A stretch of 64,000 bases of DNA from Paenibacillus hamazuiensis (GTDB taxonomy: Bacteria > Bacillota > Bacilli > Paenibacillales > NBRC-103111): contig NZ_JALRMO010000001.1 in NCBI RefSeq assembly GCF_023276405.1, positions 1,178,001 through 1,242,000 on the forward strand. Reading direction: 5' to 3'. The notes under the pieces were generated by a model, which did no database searches, had not been told where the DNA came from, and saw only the letters and a program-made list of their open reading frames with translations. Of the stretch, positions 1 through 8,158 are shown piece by piece; position 1 is the first letter of the stretch; each line of letters starts with the position of its first letter. The position numbers were made by a program, and so were the translations under genes.

Positions 1-30
1 TGGTTTGCCAAACCAGCCGGAAAGCAATAT

Positions 31-62
31 AATGACCATAGTCATTTATGACTGTGGTCATT
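31..62. promoter_or_regulatory. Operator palindrome upstream of the TetR gene
   Basis: Two 15-bp arms (31-45 and 48-62) form an inverted repeat with one mismatch around a 2-bp centre; each arm contains AATGACCA. It ends about 20 bp before the TetR start, the position expected for an autoregulatory TetR operator. Binding by the adjacent protein is inferred. Confidence 0.75.
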
Positions 63-81
63 TTTTGCAGGAGATGATTGT

Positions 82-666
82 ATGCGGAGAGAATCCAGAA
101 AAAGAGATACGAAGGAAAAGATCGTACGTCACGCCATCCGGCTGTTTAAAGAAAAGGGATATGACAATGTGACCGTGGATGAAATAACGCAAATTTGCGG
201 AATCGCCAAAGGAACGTTTTTTAATTATTTTCCCAAGAAAGAAAATGTCCTGCTGCACTTGGTCGATTCCTATGGGGAACTGATGAAAGAGATTGTCCTC
301 AAGCATCGGGAAGAGCGTTTACAAGACCGGCTGATGAATATTTTTCGCGAATTACTGCATATTTATTTGCGGCATGCCGACCTGCTGCGCCTGACCCTGA
401 TCGAAACGATCAAATCGGCGATGGAACCGGGGGGAAGCTCTACGAATTTATTCGTATTTCAGGAAACGCTGCGCGAAATGCTGGAGGGGGCCAAAGCCGA
501 CGGCCTAATCCGCAGCGGCACGGATTCGGGTGTAAGCGCCTCGGTGCTTGCAGCCATTTTTTATCATACGCTGATTAATTGGTCGGGAGCAGCCGATGAA
601 GAAACGATGGCAGCTATTTTGCAGCAGCATCTCAATGCCGTTTGGGAGGGGATGGCCGGTGAGTAG
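82..666 (+). CDS. TetR/AcrR family transcriptional regulator
   Basis: A 194-aa one-component regulator. Residues about 8-55 form the TetR N-terminal helix-turn-helix; the segment VDEITQICGIAKGTFFNYF carries the characteristic recognition-helix pattern (GxxxGTxFxYF). The rest is an all-helical ligand-binding and dimerisation region with no recognisable specificity. The ATG at 82 follows an AGGAG at 69-73 with good spacing. A near-perfect palindrome lies immediately upstream, so autorepression is likely. The next gene overlaps its last codons, so the phosphodiesterase is probably translationally coupled and in the same regulon. The effector is unknown. Confidence 0.9.
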   Translation: MRRESRKRDTKEKIVRHAIRLFKEKGYDNVTVDEITQICGIAKGTFFNYFPKKENVLLHLVDSYGELMKEIVLKHREERLQDRLMNIFRELLHIYLRHADLLRLTLIETIKSAMEPGGSSTNLFVFQETLREMLEGAKADGLIRSGTDSGVSASVLAAIFYHTLINWSGAADEETMAAILQQHLNAVWEGMAGE

Positions 667-1651
667 ACTCCAAAAAATATGGAGAAAGAAAAGCCTTTTA
701 TTCTTCGCGGTACTCATCGTTTTCGTTTACTTCAATAACAGCCCGCTGTTTGCGAAACAGCGGAGCGGGCCCCCGCTTCTCCTCGCACACCGCGGACTTG
801 CGCAAACTTTTACGATGGAAGGTGTGACAAACGATACTTGTACCGCCCAGCGCATCTATGAGCCTGAGCATCCCTATTTGGAAAATACGATTTCCTCGAT
901 GGAAGCGGCATTTCAGGCCGGAGCGGATATAGTTGAATTCGACGTACATATGACGAAAGACGATCAATTCGCCGTTTTTCATGATTGGACGCTGGATTGC
1001 CGCACCAATGTGCAAGGGGTGACCAGGGACTATTCCATGGCTGAATTAAAAAAAGTCGATATAGGATACGGTTATACGGCCGATGGCGGTGCGACGTACC
1101 CATTTCGCGGAAAGGGGGTCGGGTTGATGCCGTCATTGACGGAAGTTTTGGAGCGGTTTCCCGATAAGCCGTTTTTGATCGATGTGAAGAGCAGCGATCC
1201 CGCGGAGGGGCAGCTTCTTGCCCGGTATTTGTCGAAGCTTCCGAAGCGGCAGCAAAACCTGCTCGCGGTCTACGGGGGAGACGAGCCTGTAGCCGCATTG
1301 AAGGAACAGATGCCCGATATGCGCGTCATGTCCAAAGCGACAATGAAAAGTTGTCTGATTCCTTATCTCGCCGTAGGTTGGACCGGGTATGTACCTGCCG
1401 CGTGCGAGCATACCGAGCTGCATATACCGGATAAAATAGCACCCTGGCTGTGGGGCTGGCCCGAAAAATTTCTGAATCGGATGGAGCAAGCCGATAATCG
1501 CGTCATCGTCGTCGGAGGCGATGGCAGCGACTTTTCGAGCGGATTCGATACGCCGGAGGACATCAAGCGGCTGCCGCATAACTATTCGGGCGGCATATGG
1601 ACGAACCGGATAGATCGGATTGCTCCGTTGTACCGGTATCCTCCAGGGTAA
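659..1651 (+). CDS. Glycerophosphodiester phosphodiesterase, N-terminally membrane-anchored
   Basis: Hydrolyses glycerophosphodiesters to glycerol-3-phosphate and an alcohol (GDPD family). The start is the GTG at 659, preceded by GGGAGGGG and overlapping the TetR stop by 8 bp; an upstream in-frame start would lie inside the TetR gene without a good site. Residues about 13-26 are a hydrophobic anchor or uncleaved signal, so the enzyme should face outside. Family motifs are present: HRG (44-46), ENT (75-77), EFDVH (93-97) and FHD (107-109), which supply the catalytic histidines and metal ligands. At about 330 residues it is longer than minimal GDPDs, with extra segments around residues 215-300. 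Pairing with a TetR regulator suggests inducible use of a phosphodiester. Confidence 0.85.
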   Translation: MSRLQKIWRKKSLLFFAVLIVFVYFNNSPLFAKQRSGPPLLLAHRGLAQTFTMEGVTNDTCTAQRIYEPEHPYLENTISSMEAAFQAGADIVEFDVHMTKDDQFAVFHDWTLDCRTNVQGVTRDYSMAELKKVDIGYGYTADGGATYPFRGKGVGLMPSLTEVLERFPDKPFLIDVKSSDPAEGQLLARYLSKLPKRQQNLLAVYGGDEPVAALKEQMPDMRVMSKATMKSCLIPYLAVGWTGYVPAACEHTELHIPDKIAPWLWGWPEKFLNRMEQADNRVIVVGGDGSDFSSGFDTPEDIKRLPHNYSGGIWTNRIDRIAPLYRYPPG

Positions 1652-1781
1652 TCTCCTGTTGACGGAGACCGCGCCGGGCCTGAGCGAAAAACGATTTTTT
1701 TAGAAATCAAGCGATCTTAATTGTTACCTGCAGGACCATTACAATCTTGCTCATGTTGATTATGTATCGTTTGGCCGATTC

Positions 1782-1814
1782 ACGGCAAAAGCGACAAGGC
1801 TTTTGCCGTTTTTT
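1782..1814 (+). terminator. Rho-independent terminator of the TetR-GDPD unit
   Basis: A perfect 11-bp stem (ACGGCAAAAGC with 1799-1809), a 6-nt loop and a run of T. It lies between convergent genes; the T-tail orients it for the plus strand. Confidence 0.8.
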
Positions 1815-1816
1815 CG

Positions 1817-2671
1817 TTACACGCGAATCGATTCGGCCAGCTTCTTAAGCTCAAGCGCCTGCGTCCATCGATCCGAGATCTCTTGGCCGGCGCCGGTTTT
1901 TATGGCATAGGGGGGCGGTCCCAATTCGCATACAAACGGCAAGTAATCTCCCGGCGCCGCGTTCTGCAGCCAGTAGTTCATTCCTTTTTTCCACCAGTTT
2001 AGAAAAAATGGAATGTAATCCGAGCCGATTTCCGTATCCACCTGGATTTGCTGGCCGTTGGAAATTCTTCCGTGAAAGCAAGCCGTTTGCTTGAGAAGGA
2101 CGTCAAAATAGGCCTCGACTTTCTCGTTCGGCAAGATCAGCTCTCCGGCGACAACATAATGCGAAAAGTCGATCGTGAGCCGAATGTCCGGCACATCGCG
2201 GACATACTGTACGGTACGGAGCAAATCCTGCGTAATCCGGCCGCGGTGGGTTTCCACAAAATAAGGAATCCCCGCTTTCGAGGCCGCATCCACAAGATCG
2301 CGAAGTAGCGAGACAGCAGCGGAATCCGTCACAAACGAATCGGCGACTTGAGAATTAATGTAGTCGGCGCCGAAATTTTTGGCTTCCTTGATCGCTGCCT
2401 CCAAATCACTCCGATGATAAGGAAAAGAATGGATGCCGAATGCAAATCCGTAATCGTCCAAAAGCTTGCGCCAACGTTCCGCTTGGTCCGGGGCGGGAAG
2501 CCGGGCAACAATCCCGGTAAATCCCGCTTTAGCGATATGCTCAAACTTTTCCTCCAACGTCCATTCCCGATCGCCTTCCCCGAGTCCCGTCATCGCCCAC
2601 CAGGACTGGTGAATTTCCAAGCGCGGCGGCTTCCCCGAGCCGTCGTTTAACCGTGGAACGCATGCCATCAT
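1817..2671 (-). CDS. Sugar phosphate isomerase/epimerase-like TIM-barrel protein
   Basis: A 284-aa protein of the xylose isomerase-like TIM-barrel superfamily (AP-endonuclease 2 fold). Metal-ligand-like motifs are visible: FGIHSFPYH near the second strand, YFVETHRGR mid-protein, LTIDFSHYV, and a C-terminal CELGPPPYA, which together supply Glu, Asp and His ligands. These proteins isomerise sugars or inositol derivatives; the substrate cannot be deduced. GGGAGG lies 6 nt before the ATG. The MarR gene ends only 14 bp upstream on the same strand, so the two are probably cotranscribed from the MarR promoter. Confidence 0.75.
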   Translation of the reverse strand: MMACVPRLNDGSGKPPRLEIHQSWWAMTGLGEGDREWTLEEKFEHIAKAGFTGIVARLPAPDQAERWRKLLDDYGFAFGIHSFPYHRSDLEAAIKEAKNFGADYINSQVADSFVTDSAAVSLLRDLVDAASKAGIPYFVETHRGRITQDLLRTVQYVRDVPDIRLTIDFSHYVVAGELILPNEKVEAYFDVLLKQTACFHGRISNGQQIQVDTEIGSDYIPFFLNWWKKGMNYWLQNAAPGDYLPFVCELGPPPYAIKTGAGQEISDRWTQALELKKLAESIRV

Positions 2672-2685
2672 CAGTAACCTCCCTT

Positions 2686-3177
2686 CTAAGGCTCCTTCGT
2701 TTCAAAAATGCAAACGTTCTTGAAGTCGACGAGCTGCGACAAAATATTGACCAGCTGGCTGCGCGATTCCGGGGGCAAAGGCTTGAGCAGCTCCTCCTTC
2801 ACGAGTTTCGCGGCTGCACGCCCTTGTTCGATGAGAGGCGGAGCCTTGTCGGTCAGCTTCACAAGCGTCGCCCGGCGGTCCTTCGGATCGGGGATTCGCA
2901 CAAGCAGTTGTTCTTTTTCCAAGGCGTCGACGAATTGGGTGACGGTTATAGCTTTTATGTCCATAGCCGCGGCCAAATCGCTCATTCGGACCGGCTGCGA
3001 TTCGGCAACGGCGATAAGCAGGCGCAGCCGCGGACCGGTTAAAAACGCAGGGATGTCCATGGCGGACAGGCGCGATTCGAACTCGCGTTTGACATAGTGG
3101 GCGGTACGTATAAGCGCGTCCAAAACGTCGACTTCCGGGGAGGTCGGATCTTGGGGAGAAAGCGGCTTTCCGGACAT
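2686..3177 (-). CDS. MarR family transcriptional regulator
   Basis: A winged-helix regulator of about 163 residues. The ATG at 3177 has AAGGAGG with ideal spacing; a longer reading frame to 3231 would run through the promoter palindrome and is rejected. The typical MarR core is present: MSDLAAAMDIKAITVTQFVD as the helix-turn-helix and the wing DPKDRRATLVKLT. It is divergent to an MFS exporter across an interval containing a perfect 16-bp palindrome, so it most likely represses itself and the exporter. It precedes the TIM-barrel gene at 1817-2671. Confidence 0.88.
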   Translation of the reverse strand: MSGKPLSPQDPTSPEVDVLDALIRTAHYVKREFESRLSAMDIPAFLTGPRLRLLIAVAESQPVRMSDLAAAMDIKAITVTQFVDALEKEQLLVRIPDPKDRRATLVKLTDKAPPLIEQGRAAAKLVKEELLKPLPPESRSQLVNILSQLVDFKNVCIFETKEP

Positions 3178-3207
3178 GAAAAATACCTCCTTGACGGGCG
3201 GAAATAT

Positions 3208-3223
3208 ACTAAGTATACTTAGT
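3208..3223. promoter_or_regulatory. Perfect 16-bp palindrome, probable MarR operator
   Basis: ACTAAGTATACTTAGT is self-complementary and sits between the divergent MarR (start 3177) and MFS (start 3348) genes. Position and symmetry fit a MarR dimer site. Confidence 0.7.
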
Positions 3224-3347
3224 TTCAGCAAATTATTAATAAGGTTACGTATAATATCTTTCCTTTGTAACTTTATTGTACTTCACGATCCGGCTAAAGG
3301 AAAGTTTTAACGAACCTGACGAATTCTATTGGGAGGAGTGATCGCAA

Positions 3348-4880
3348 ATGTCGGAGCAATCGGGCAAAAGCGGCAATTATGCGGTTGCCGGTTTAATGCT
3401 GGGAATTTTGATGTCGTCGATGGACAATACGATCGTCGCTGCATCGATGGGGACGATCGTGTCGAGTCTTGGCGGCATGGAGCAGTTTGTTTGGGTTACA
3501 TCGTCTTATATGGTGACTTCGATGGCGGGAACGCCGATTTTCGGGAAGTTGTCCGATATGTATGGGCGCAAACGGTTTTTCGTATTTGGATTGTTCTTGT
3601 TTCTCGTTGGCTCGATCCTGTGCGGGCTGTCGTCAAGCATCGTTCAGCTCAGCGTTTTTCGGGCGCTTCAGGGCATTGGCGGCGGTGCGATTATGCCCAT
3701 CGCGCTGACGATATTGTTCGATATGTTCCCTCCGGAACAGCGCGGCAAAATATCCGGAATATCCGGAGCCGTTTTCGGCGCTTCGAGTATTTTCGGTCCT
3801 TTGCTCGGCGCCGTCATTTCGGACCATCTCGGATGGAACTGGATTTTTTACGTCAATGTGCCGATCGGCATCGTCTCATGTCTGCTTATTATGCTGTTTT
3901 ATAAGGAGTCACCGACTCATTCCAAGCAAAAAATCGATTGGTGGGGGGCGGCAACGCTAGTCGGATCGGTCGTCTGCCTCATGTTCGCGATGGAGATGGG
4001 CGGTAGACTATATGCGTGGAATTCCGGCATCGTTATCGGCCTTTTCATTTTATTCATTATTCTTCTTTCGGGATTCGTGATCGCGGAACGGAGAGCGGAA
4101 GCGCCGATCGTTTCGTTTCGCATGTTCAAAACCCGCCTGTATGCGGCAAGCGTCGCTGCGGCATTTTTTTACGGAACAGGTTTTGTTACCGCTACGGTGT
4201 ATGTTCCTATCTTTATTCAAGGCGTTTTCGGCGGGTCGGCGACCGGTTCCGGCATGATTTTAATGCCGATGCTGGTTGCCGGCGTGCTGTTCAGCCAAAT
4301 CGGAGCCAGACTGACGACGAAAACCAGCTATCGACGTTTGATGCTCGGCTCCGTCCTGCTGTTTATGGCCGGCATGTTTTTGCTCAGCTCCTTGTCACCC
4401 GCATCGTCGCGCTCCATGACAACGGCGTTCATGATCGTAACCGGCATGGGAATCGGCATGTCCATGTCGGTTTTGATGCAAGCGGCCGTTCACCATTTCG
4501 ATATGCGGCAGCGCGGGGCCGCGACTTCATCCGTCGTGTTCCTGCGCTCGCTCGGGATGACGGTAGGGATCACGGTTTACGGCATTATTCAGCGGAACTT
4601 CCTCGCCCGCAATTTGGGGGAAGCGTTCGGAGGTCGCGGAATTCCGGAAGGAACCCCGCTCGATCCGCGTCTGGCATTGACGCCGGAGCACCGCGCGCAA
4701 ATCCCGCCGGATATGCTGGAAATCATCGTGCGTTCCCTCTCTTCATCGATTTCCCATACCTTTCTATGGGCGGTTGTCCCGGCGGCACTTGCGGCGATCT
4801 CCGTTTTGCTTATGCCGGGGGACAGGGTCATGGTGACAAGGGAAGCGAAGGGTGCGGGCGAAAAGGCGATAAGGCAGTGA
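3348..4880 (+). CDS. DHA2-family MFS drug exporter (14 TM)
   Basis: A 510-aa major facilitator of the 14-helix DHA2 (EmrB/QacA-like) type, exchanging protons for hydrophobic cations or drugs at the membrane. Visible motifs are SMDNTIVAAS in TM1, motif A GKLSDMYGRKR between TM2 and TM3, RALQGIGGGAIMP in TM4, and motif C-like AVFGASSIFGPLLGA in TM5. GGGAGGAG precedes the ATG. The divergent MarR gene and shared palindrome indicate drug-inducible derepression. The C-terminal region after TM14 is short and hydrophilic. The substrate is unknown. Confidence 0.88.
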   Translation: MSEQSGKSGNYAVAGLMLGILMSSMDNTIVAASMGTIVSSLGGMEQFVWVTSSYMVTSMAGTPIFGKLSDMYGRKRFFVFGLFLFLVGSILCGLSSSIVQLSVFRALQGIGGGAIMPIALTILFDMFPPEQRGKISGISGAVFGASSIFGPLLGAVISDHLGWNWIFYVNVPIGIVSCLLIMLFYKESPTHSKQKIDWWGAATLVGSVVCLMFAMEMGGRLYAWNSGIVIGLFILFIILLSGFVIAERRAEAPIVSFRMFKTRLYAASVAAAFFYGTGFVTATVYVPIFIQGVFGGSATGSGMILMPMLVAGVLFSQIGARLTTKTSYRRLMLGSVLLFMAGMFLLSSLSPASSRSMTTAFMIVTGMGIGMSMSVLMQAAVHHFDMRQRGAATSSVVFLRSLGMTVGITVYGIIQRNFLARNLGEAFGGRGIPEGTPLDPRLALTPEHRAQIPPDMLEIIVRSLSSSISHTFLWAVVPAALAAISVLLMPGDRVMVTREAKGAGEKAIRQ

Positions 4881-4902
4881 TGCGGCCTATCGGCGTTATA
4901 AA

Positions 4903-4938
4903 TTCGAAGCGTTTTTGAAACGCTTGCTTTTTTAAAAT
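4903..4938 (+). promoter_or_regulatory. Promoter block with 11-bp-spaced direct repeats; also terminator-like
   Basis: Heptamers GAAGCGT (4906-4912) and GAAACGC (4917-4923) start 11 bp apart and are followed after 9 bp by TAAAAT (4933-4938), a candidate -10. The same spacing recurs at 14314-14346. The segment can also fold as AAGCGTTT/AAACGCTT followed by T residues, so it may double as the terminator of the MFS gene. Confidence 0.5.
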
Positions 4939-4985
4939 TCTTAAGGTAGGTTGATCCAATTTGTATCAATTGGAGGGTTCCAGCG

Positions 4986-6596
4986 ATGAAATGCCGCCTT
5001 AAGAAAAGGATTCAAATTGTCTTTTCGCTTGTCGTTTTATTATCTTTAATCCTCTCATCCGTTCCGAGTTTCGCATCAGCGCAGGATCCCGGCTGCATTC
5101 CAGGCTTTACAACCAAGCCGATGGCCGCTGCGGGAATCGTCCATACCGTTGTTTTGAAAAGCGACGGAACGGTGTGGTCGTGGGGAGGCAATCAAAGCGG
5201 CCAACTCGGAGAAGGATCGAGAAATGCCGGCGTTTTTCCCGTAAAAGCGCAAAACTTGTGCGATGTCGTCGCCGTTGCGGCAGGAGCCGACCATACCGTT
5301 GCCCTGAAAAGCGATGGAACCGTGTGGTCATGGGGGAGCAACTTATATGGCCAGCTCGGGGGCGGAACGTACGAGACAAGAAATGCTCCCAGGCTTGCTC
5401 CTATGCGGGTAAGCGATCTAAGTGACGTTGTCGCCGTTGCCGCCGGCTCATACCATACGGTTGCCTTGAAAAACGACGGTACGGTATGGACGTGGGGGAG
5501 CAACTTCGGCGGAACACTCGGATACGAAACCGACACTCCTGGCGGAACCGAAGAATTTAATCCTAAGCCGCTGCAAGTAAGCGGACTGACGGGTGTTAAG
5601 GCCATTGCTGCGGGATCCGGGAGTTTAAATGATCCCGGGCATACGGTCGCCTTGAAAAGCGATGGCACGGTATGGACATGGGGAAGCAACAGGCATGCTC
5701 AACTCGGATACGGTACGAACGCGTATACTTCCAAGCCTAACTATGCTTCCGGACAAGTGCCGAACCTCGGCAATATCGAATCCATAGCGGCAGGCTTGTC
5801 CCATACCGTTGCCCGGGGCAATGACGGAACGATATGGGCATGGGGAGGAGGCAGCTATTACTATGGCGAGCTTGGAGACGGAACAACGAATTCCAGCATA
5901 ACCCCGGTGAAAGTACTGAATAACCTTAATCCGAGGCAAGAGGTGAATGGGGCTGTCACCGTTGCCGCATCTCTCGAATACTCTCTGGTTCTGTTAAGCG
6001 ACGGTACGGTATGGGCATGGGGAAGAAATGAAGAAGGCCAGCTCGGAGACGGCACGTTTCAGAGACGGTTGGTTGCAACGAAAACGAATCTGACGGGCAC
6101 TTTTGTCGCCATTGGCACGGGGTCTTCTCATTCGATCGCCATAAAAGATGACGGAACCGTATGGACTTGGGGAGTCAACTATGCCCGTCAGCTCGGATAC
6201 GATACGTGGCTGCCTCAGGATCCGGAGTATAACCCGCCGTCCAATATGCCTCATCCGGTTGAAGGATTTAACGTCAAGGAAACCGTAAGCCCGCCGACAT
6301 TGAAGCTGACGGGCAAGCAGCGTTTGTTATATTCGGAATGGTCCGCCGAACCGACAAATTTAACGGCAGTTTTAAATAACCCGGGGAACGAGCTTACGGG
6401 CGTCAGGCTTGAATTGGTTTGGGGCCCAGGCTGGAGTCTTGTTGACGGCGATGCCGTTCATATTATCGGCAATGTGCCCGGCGGAACGAATGCCCAGACG
6501 GTATGGAAAGTGCGTTTTGCTTCGGAAGGCATTCACCGGTTAACGGTCAGCCTGTTGAAAAACCCAACAGGCTACTTTTTCGTTCAATATCTTTAA
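4986..6596 (+). pseudogene. RCC1-repeat SLH surface protein, 5' part (split by an IS)
   Basis: N-terminal part of an exported protein: a signal peptide (basic start, hydrophobic stretch, cleavage near SFASA), then seven RCC1-type repeats of about 50-60 residues, each with the pattern HTVALKSDGTVWSWG and GQLGDGT, enough for one seven-bladed beta-propeller. A beta-sandwich-like region begins after the repeats. Host sequence runs to 6547; the last codons up to the stop at 6596 are read from the inserted element. Removing the element and one target copy restores a continuous frame into 8107-10786, giving an intact ancestor of about 1413 aa. Without the SLH end, the truncated product could be secreted but not wall-bound. 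Confidence 0.85.
6535..6547. repeat. Target-site duplication, left copy
   Basis: ACCGGTTAACGGT occurs here and again at 8094-8106, flanking the insertion element; the match can be extended by CA to 15 bp. Fusing the flanks through one copy restores the interrupted host frame. Confidence 0.85.
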
Positions 6597-8093
6597 CAAA
6601 TTACCGCGTTAATATGTTATAATGTAAATATACTCTTAAGGCGGTGGATCCTATGCTTCGCTCTAATCCGAATGTCCAAAATGAATATGAATTGGTGTGT
6701 ATCGAGGAACTGGTTCATCCAGATCATCCTCTTCGTAAAGTACATAAGCATATCGACTTTTCCTTTATTCTCGACTTAGTCCGTCCTTATTACTGCGAGG
6801 ATAATGGACGTCCCTCGGCAGATCCCATCATGCTTTTCAAGATGCTATTGATCGGGTATCTTGACGGCATTCGCTCCGAACGACGGTTGGAAAGAGAGGT
6901 TTTCTCTAATAATGCTTATCGATGGTTTCTGGGGCTTGGGCTCAAGGATCGCGTGCCGGATCATAGCACCCTTAGCTACTTTCGTGAACGTCTTCAAGAA
7001 GGCGATGTACTTCAACAAATCTTCGACCGGGTCGTTCTGCTTGCTATTCAACATCGTCTCGTTGCCGGTCGGGTACTTATCACCGACTCAACTCATCTTA
7101 AGGCCAATGCGAATAAACGAAAGTTTGTTCAAGAGGAAGTAACCAAGAGTACGAAGGCCTACATGGAAGAACTGGACGAAGCAATTCGTGCCGATCGCGA
7201 GGCTCATGGAAAAAAGCTTTAAAGCCACGAGAGGAGGTGGAAGAAACCAAACTAACGAAGGTAAGCACAACCGATCCGGAGAGCGGTTATATGGTGCGGG
7301 ACGGTAAGCCGGAAGGCTTTTTCTATCTCGATCATCGGACCGTCGACCACAAATACAACATCATCATGGATGTCCACGTCACTGCCGGCAATGTTCACGA
7401 TTCTGTCCCTTACATAGAGCGTTTGGAACATATCATCAAGAAGTTTAAATTCGAAAAAACACTGGAAGCCGTCGCACTGGATGCAGGTTACTTCACGTCG
7501 CACATTTGCAAAAAGCTTCAAGACAAGAAAATATACGCGGTCATCGGAGGTAGAGCCTTTACCCCAGTTAAAGGATTAATGGCTAAGTGGCGATTTAAGT
7601 ATGATGCGGAGAACAATGTGTATATATGTCCACAAAAACACGAATTGAAATATACGACAACGGATCGCGAAGGCTACAGACAGTATAAGTCGGATCCGAA
7701 TCATTGTGCGAACTGCCCCATGCTCAAAGAATGTACCCGGTCCCGGAATCACCAAAAAGTCATCACCAGGCATGTATGGCAGGATAGTAAAGAGTGGGTA
7801 AAACAAAACGGTAGAAGCAAGTCCGGCAAATATCTCTACCGCTTACGATACCAGACGATTGAGCGAAGCTTCGCGGATGCCAAAGAGCTCCATGGGCTTC
7901 GCTACTGCCGGTTCCGCGGCCGAAACAAAGTGCAGCAGCAAGCATTACTGACTGCACTATGTCAAAACATTAAAAAGATCGCCAATATCCTGGCTAAAAG
8001 GGCCGGATAAGAGGCGATCTTCTATTTTTAGGGCTAAATTCAAAAAATGATCCTACAAAAGCCCCGAAAAACCGGGGCTTTGTCAACAATCTG
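6548..8093 (+). mobile_element. IS1182-like insertion sequence (about 1.55 kb)
   Basis: Bounded by imperfect terminal inverted repeats: the left end CAGCCTGTTGAAAAACCC matches the reverse complement of the right end (CAGATTGTTGACAAAGCCC) at most positions. Each end also carries a hairpin (6549-6571 and 8059-8082), which may block read-through transcription. It is flanked by 13-bp direct repeats and encodes one DDE transposase now split into two frames. It inserted in the same orientation as the surface-protein gene. Confidence 0.85.
6653..8010 (+). pseudogene. IS1182-family DDE transposase, split by a frameshift
   Basis: The first frame (to the TAA at 7220-7222) and the second frame (open through 7216-8010) together give about 450 aa, the usual single-ORF length of the family. 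Catalytic acidic residues are recognisable: TDSTHLKAN (first D), VALDAGYFT (second D) and ERSFADAKELHGLRY (E); a Cys cluster CANCPMLKEC lies between. The ATG at 6653 follows GGCGGTGG; a GTG at 6644 is an alternative. The frames differ by -1 and the break sits directly after A AAA AAG (7210-7216), in phase for -1 slippage. Either a base was lost, or full-length enzyme is made by frameshifting. Confidence 0.8.
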
Positions 8094-8106
8094 ACCGGTT
8101 AACGGT
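8094..8106. repeat. Target-site duplication, right copy
   Basis: Identical to 6535-6547; see the left copy. Confidence 0.85.
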
Positions 8107-8158
8107 CAATGCCTACCAGACAGGTGCCAACGTACCGTTTGCAACTGCCGTTTACCAA

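Noticed and set aside
596-658. Longer N-terminus for the phosphodiesterase, beginning inside the TetR gene
   Set aside because: The GTG at 659 has a strong ribosome site and begins just before the membrane anchor; the extension is out-of-frame TetR coding sequence.
3349-4918. Long plus-strand reading frames at 3329-3904 and 4016-4918
   Set aside because: They are shadows of the MFS gene in another frame, Arg/His-rich, with no family features.
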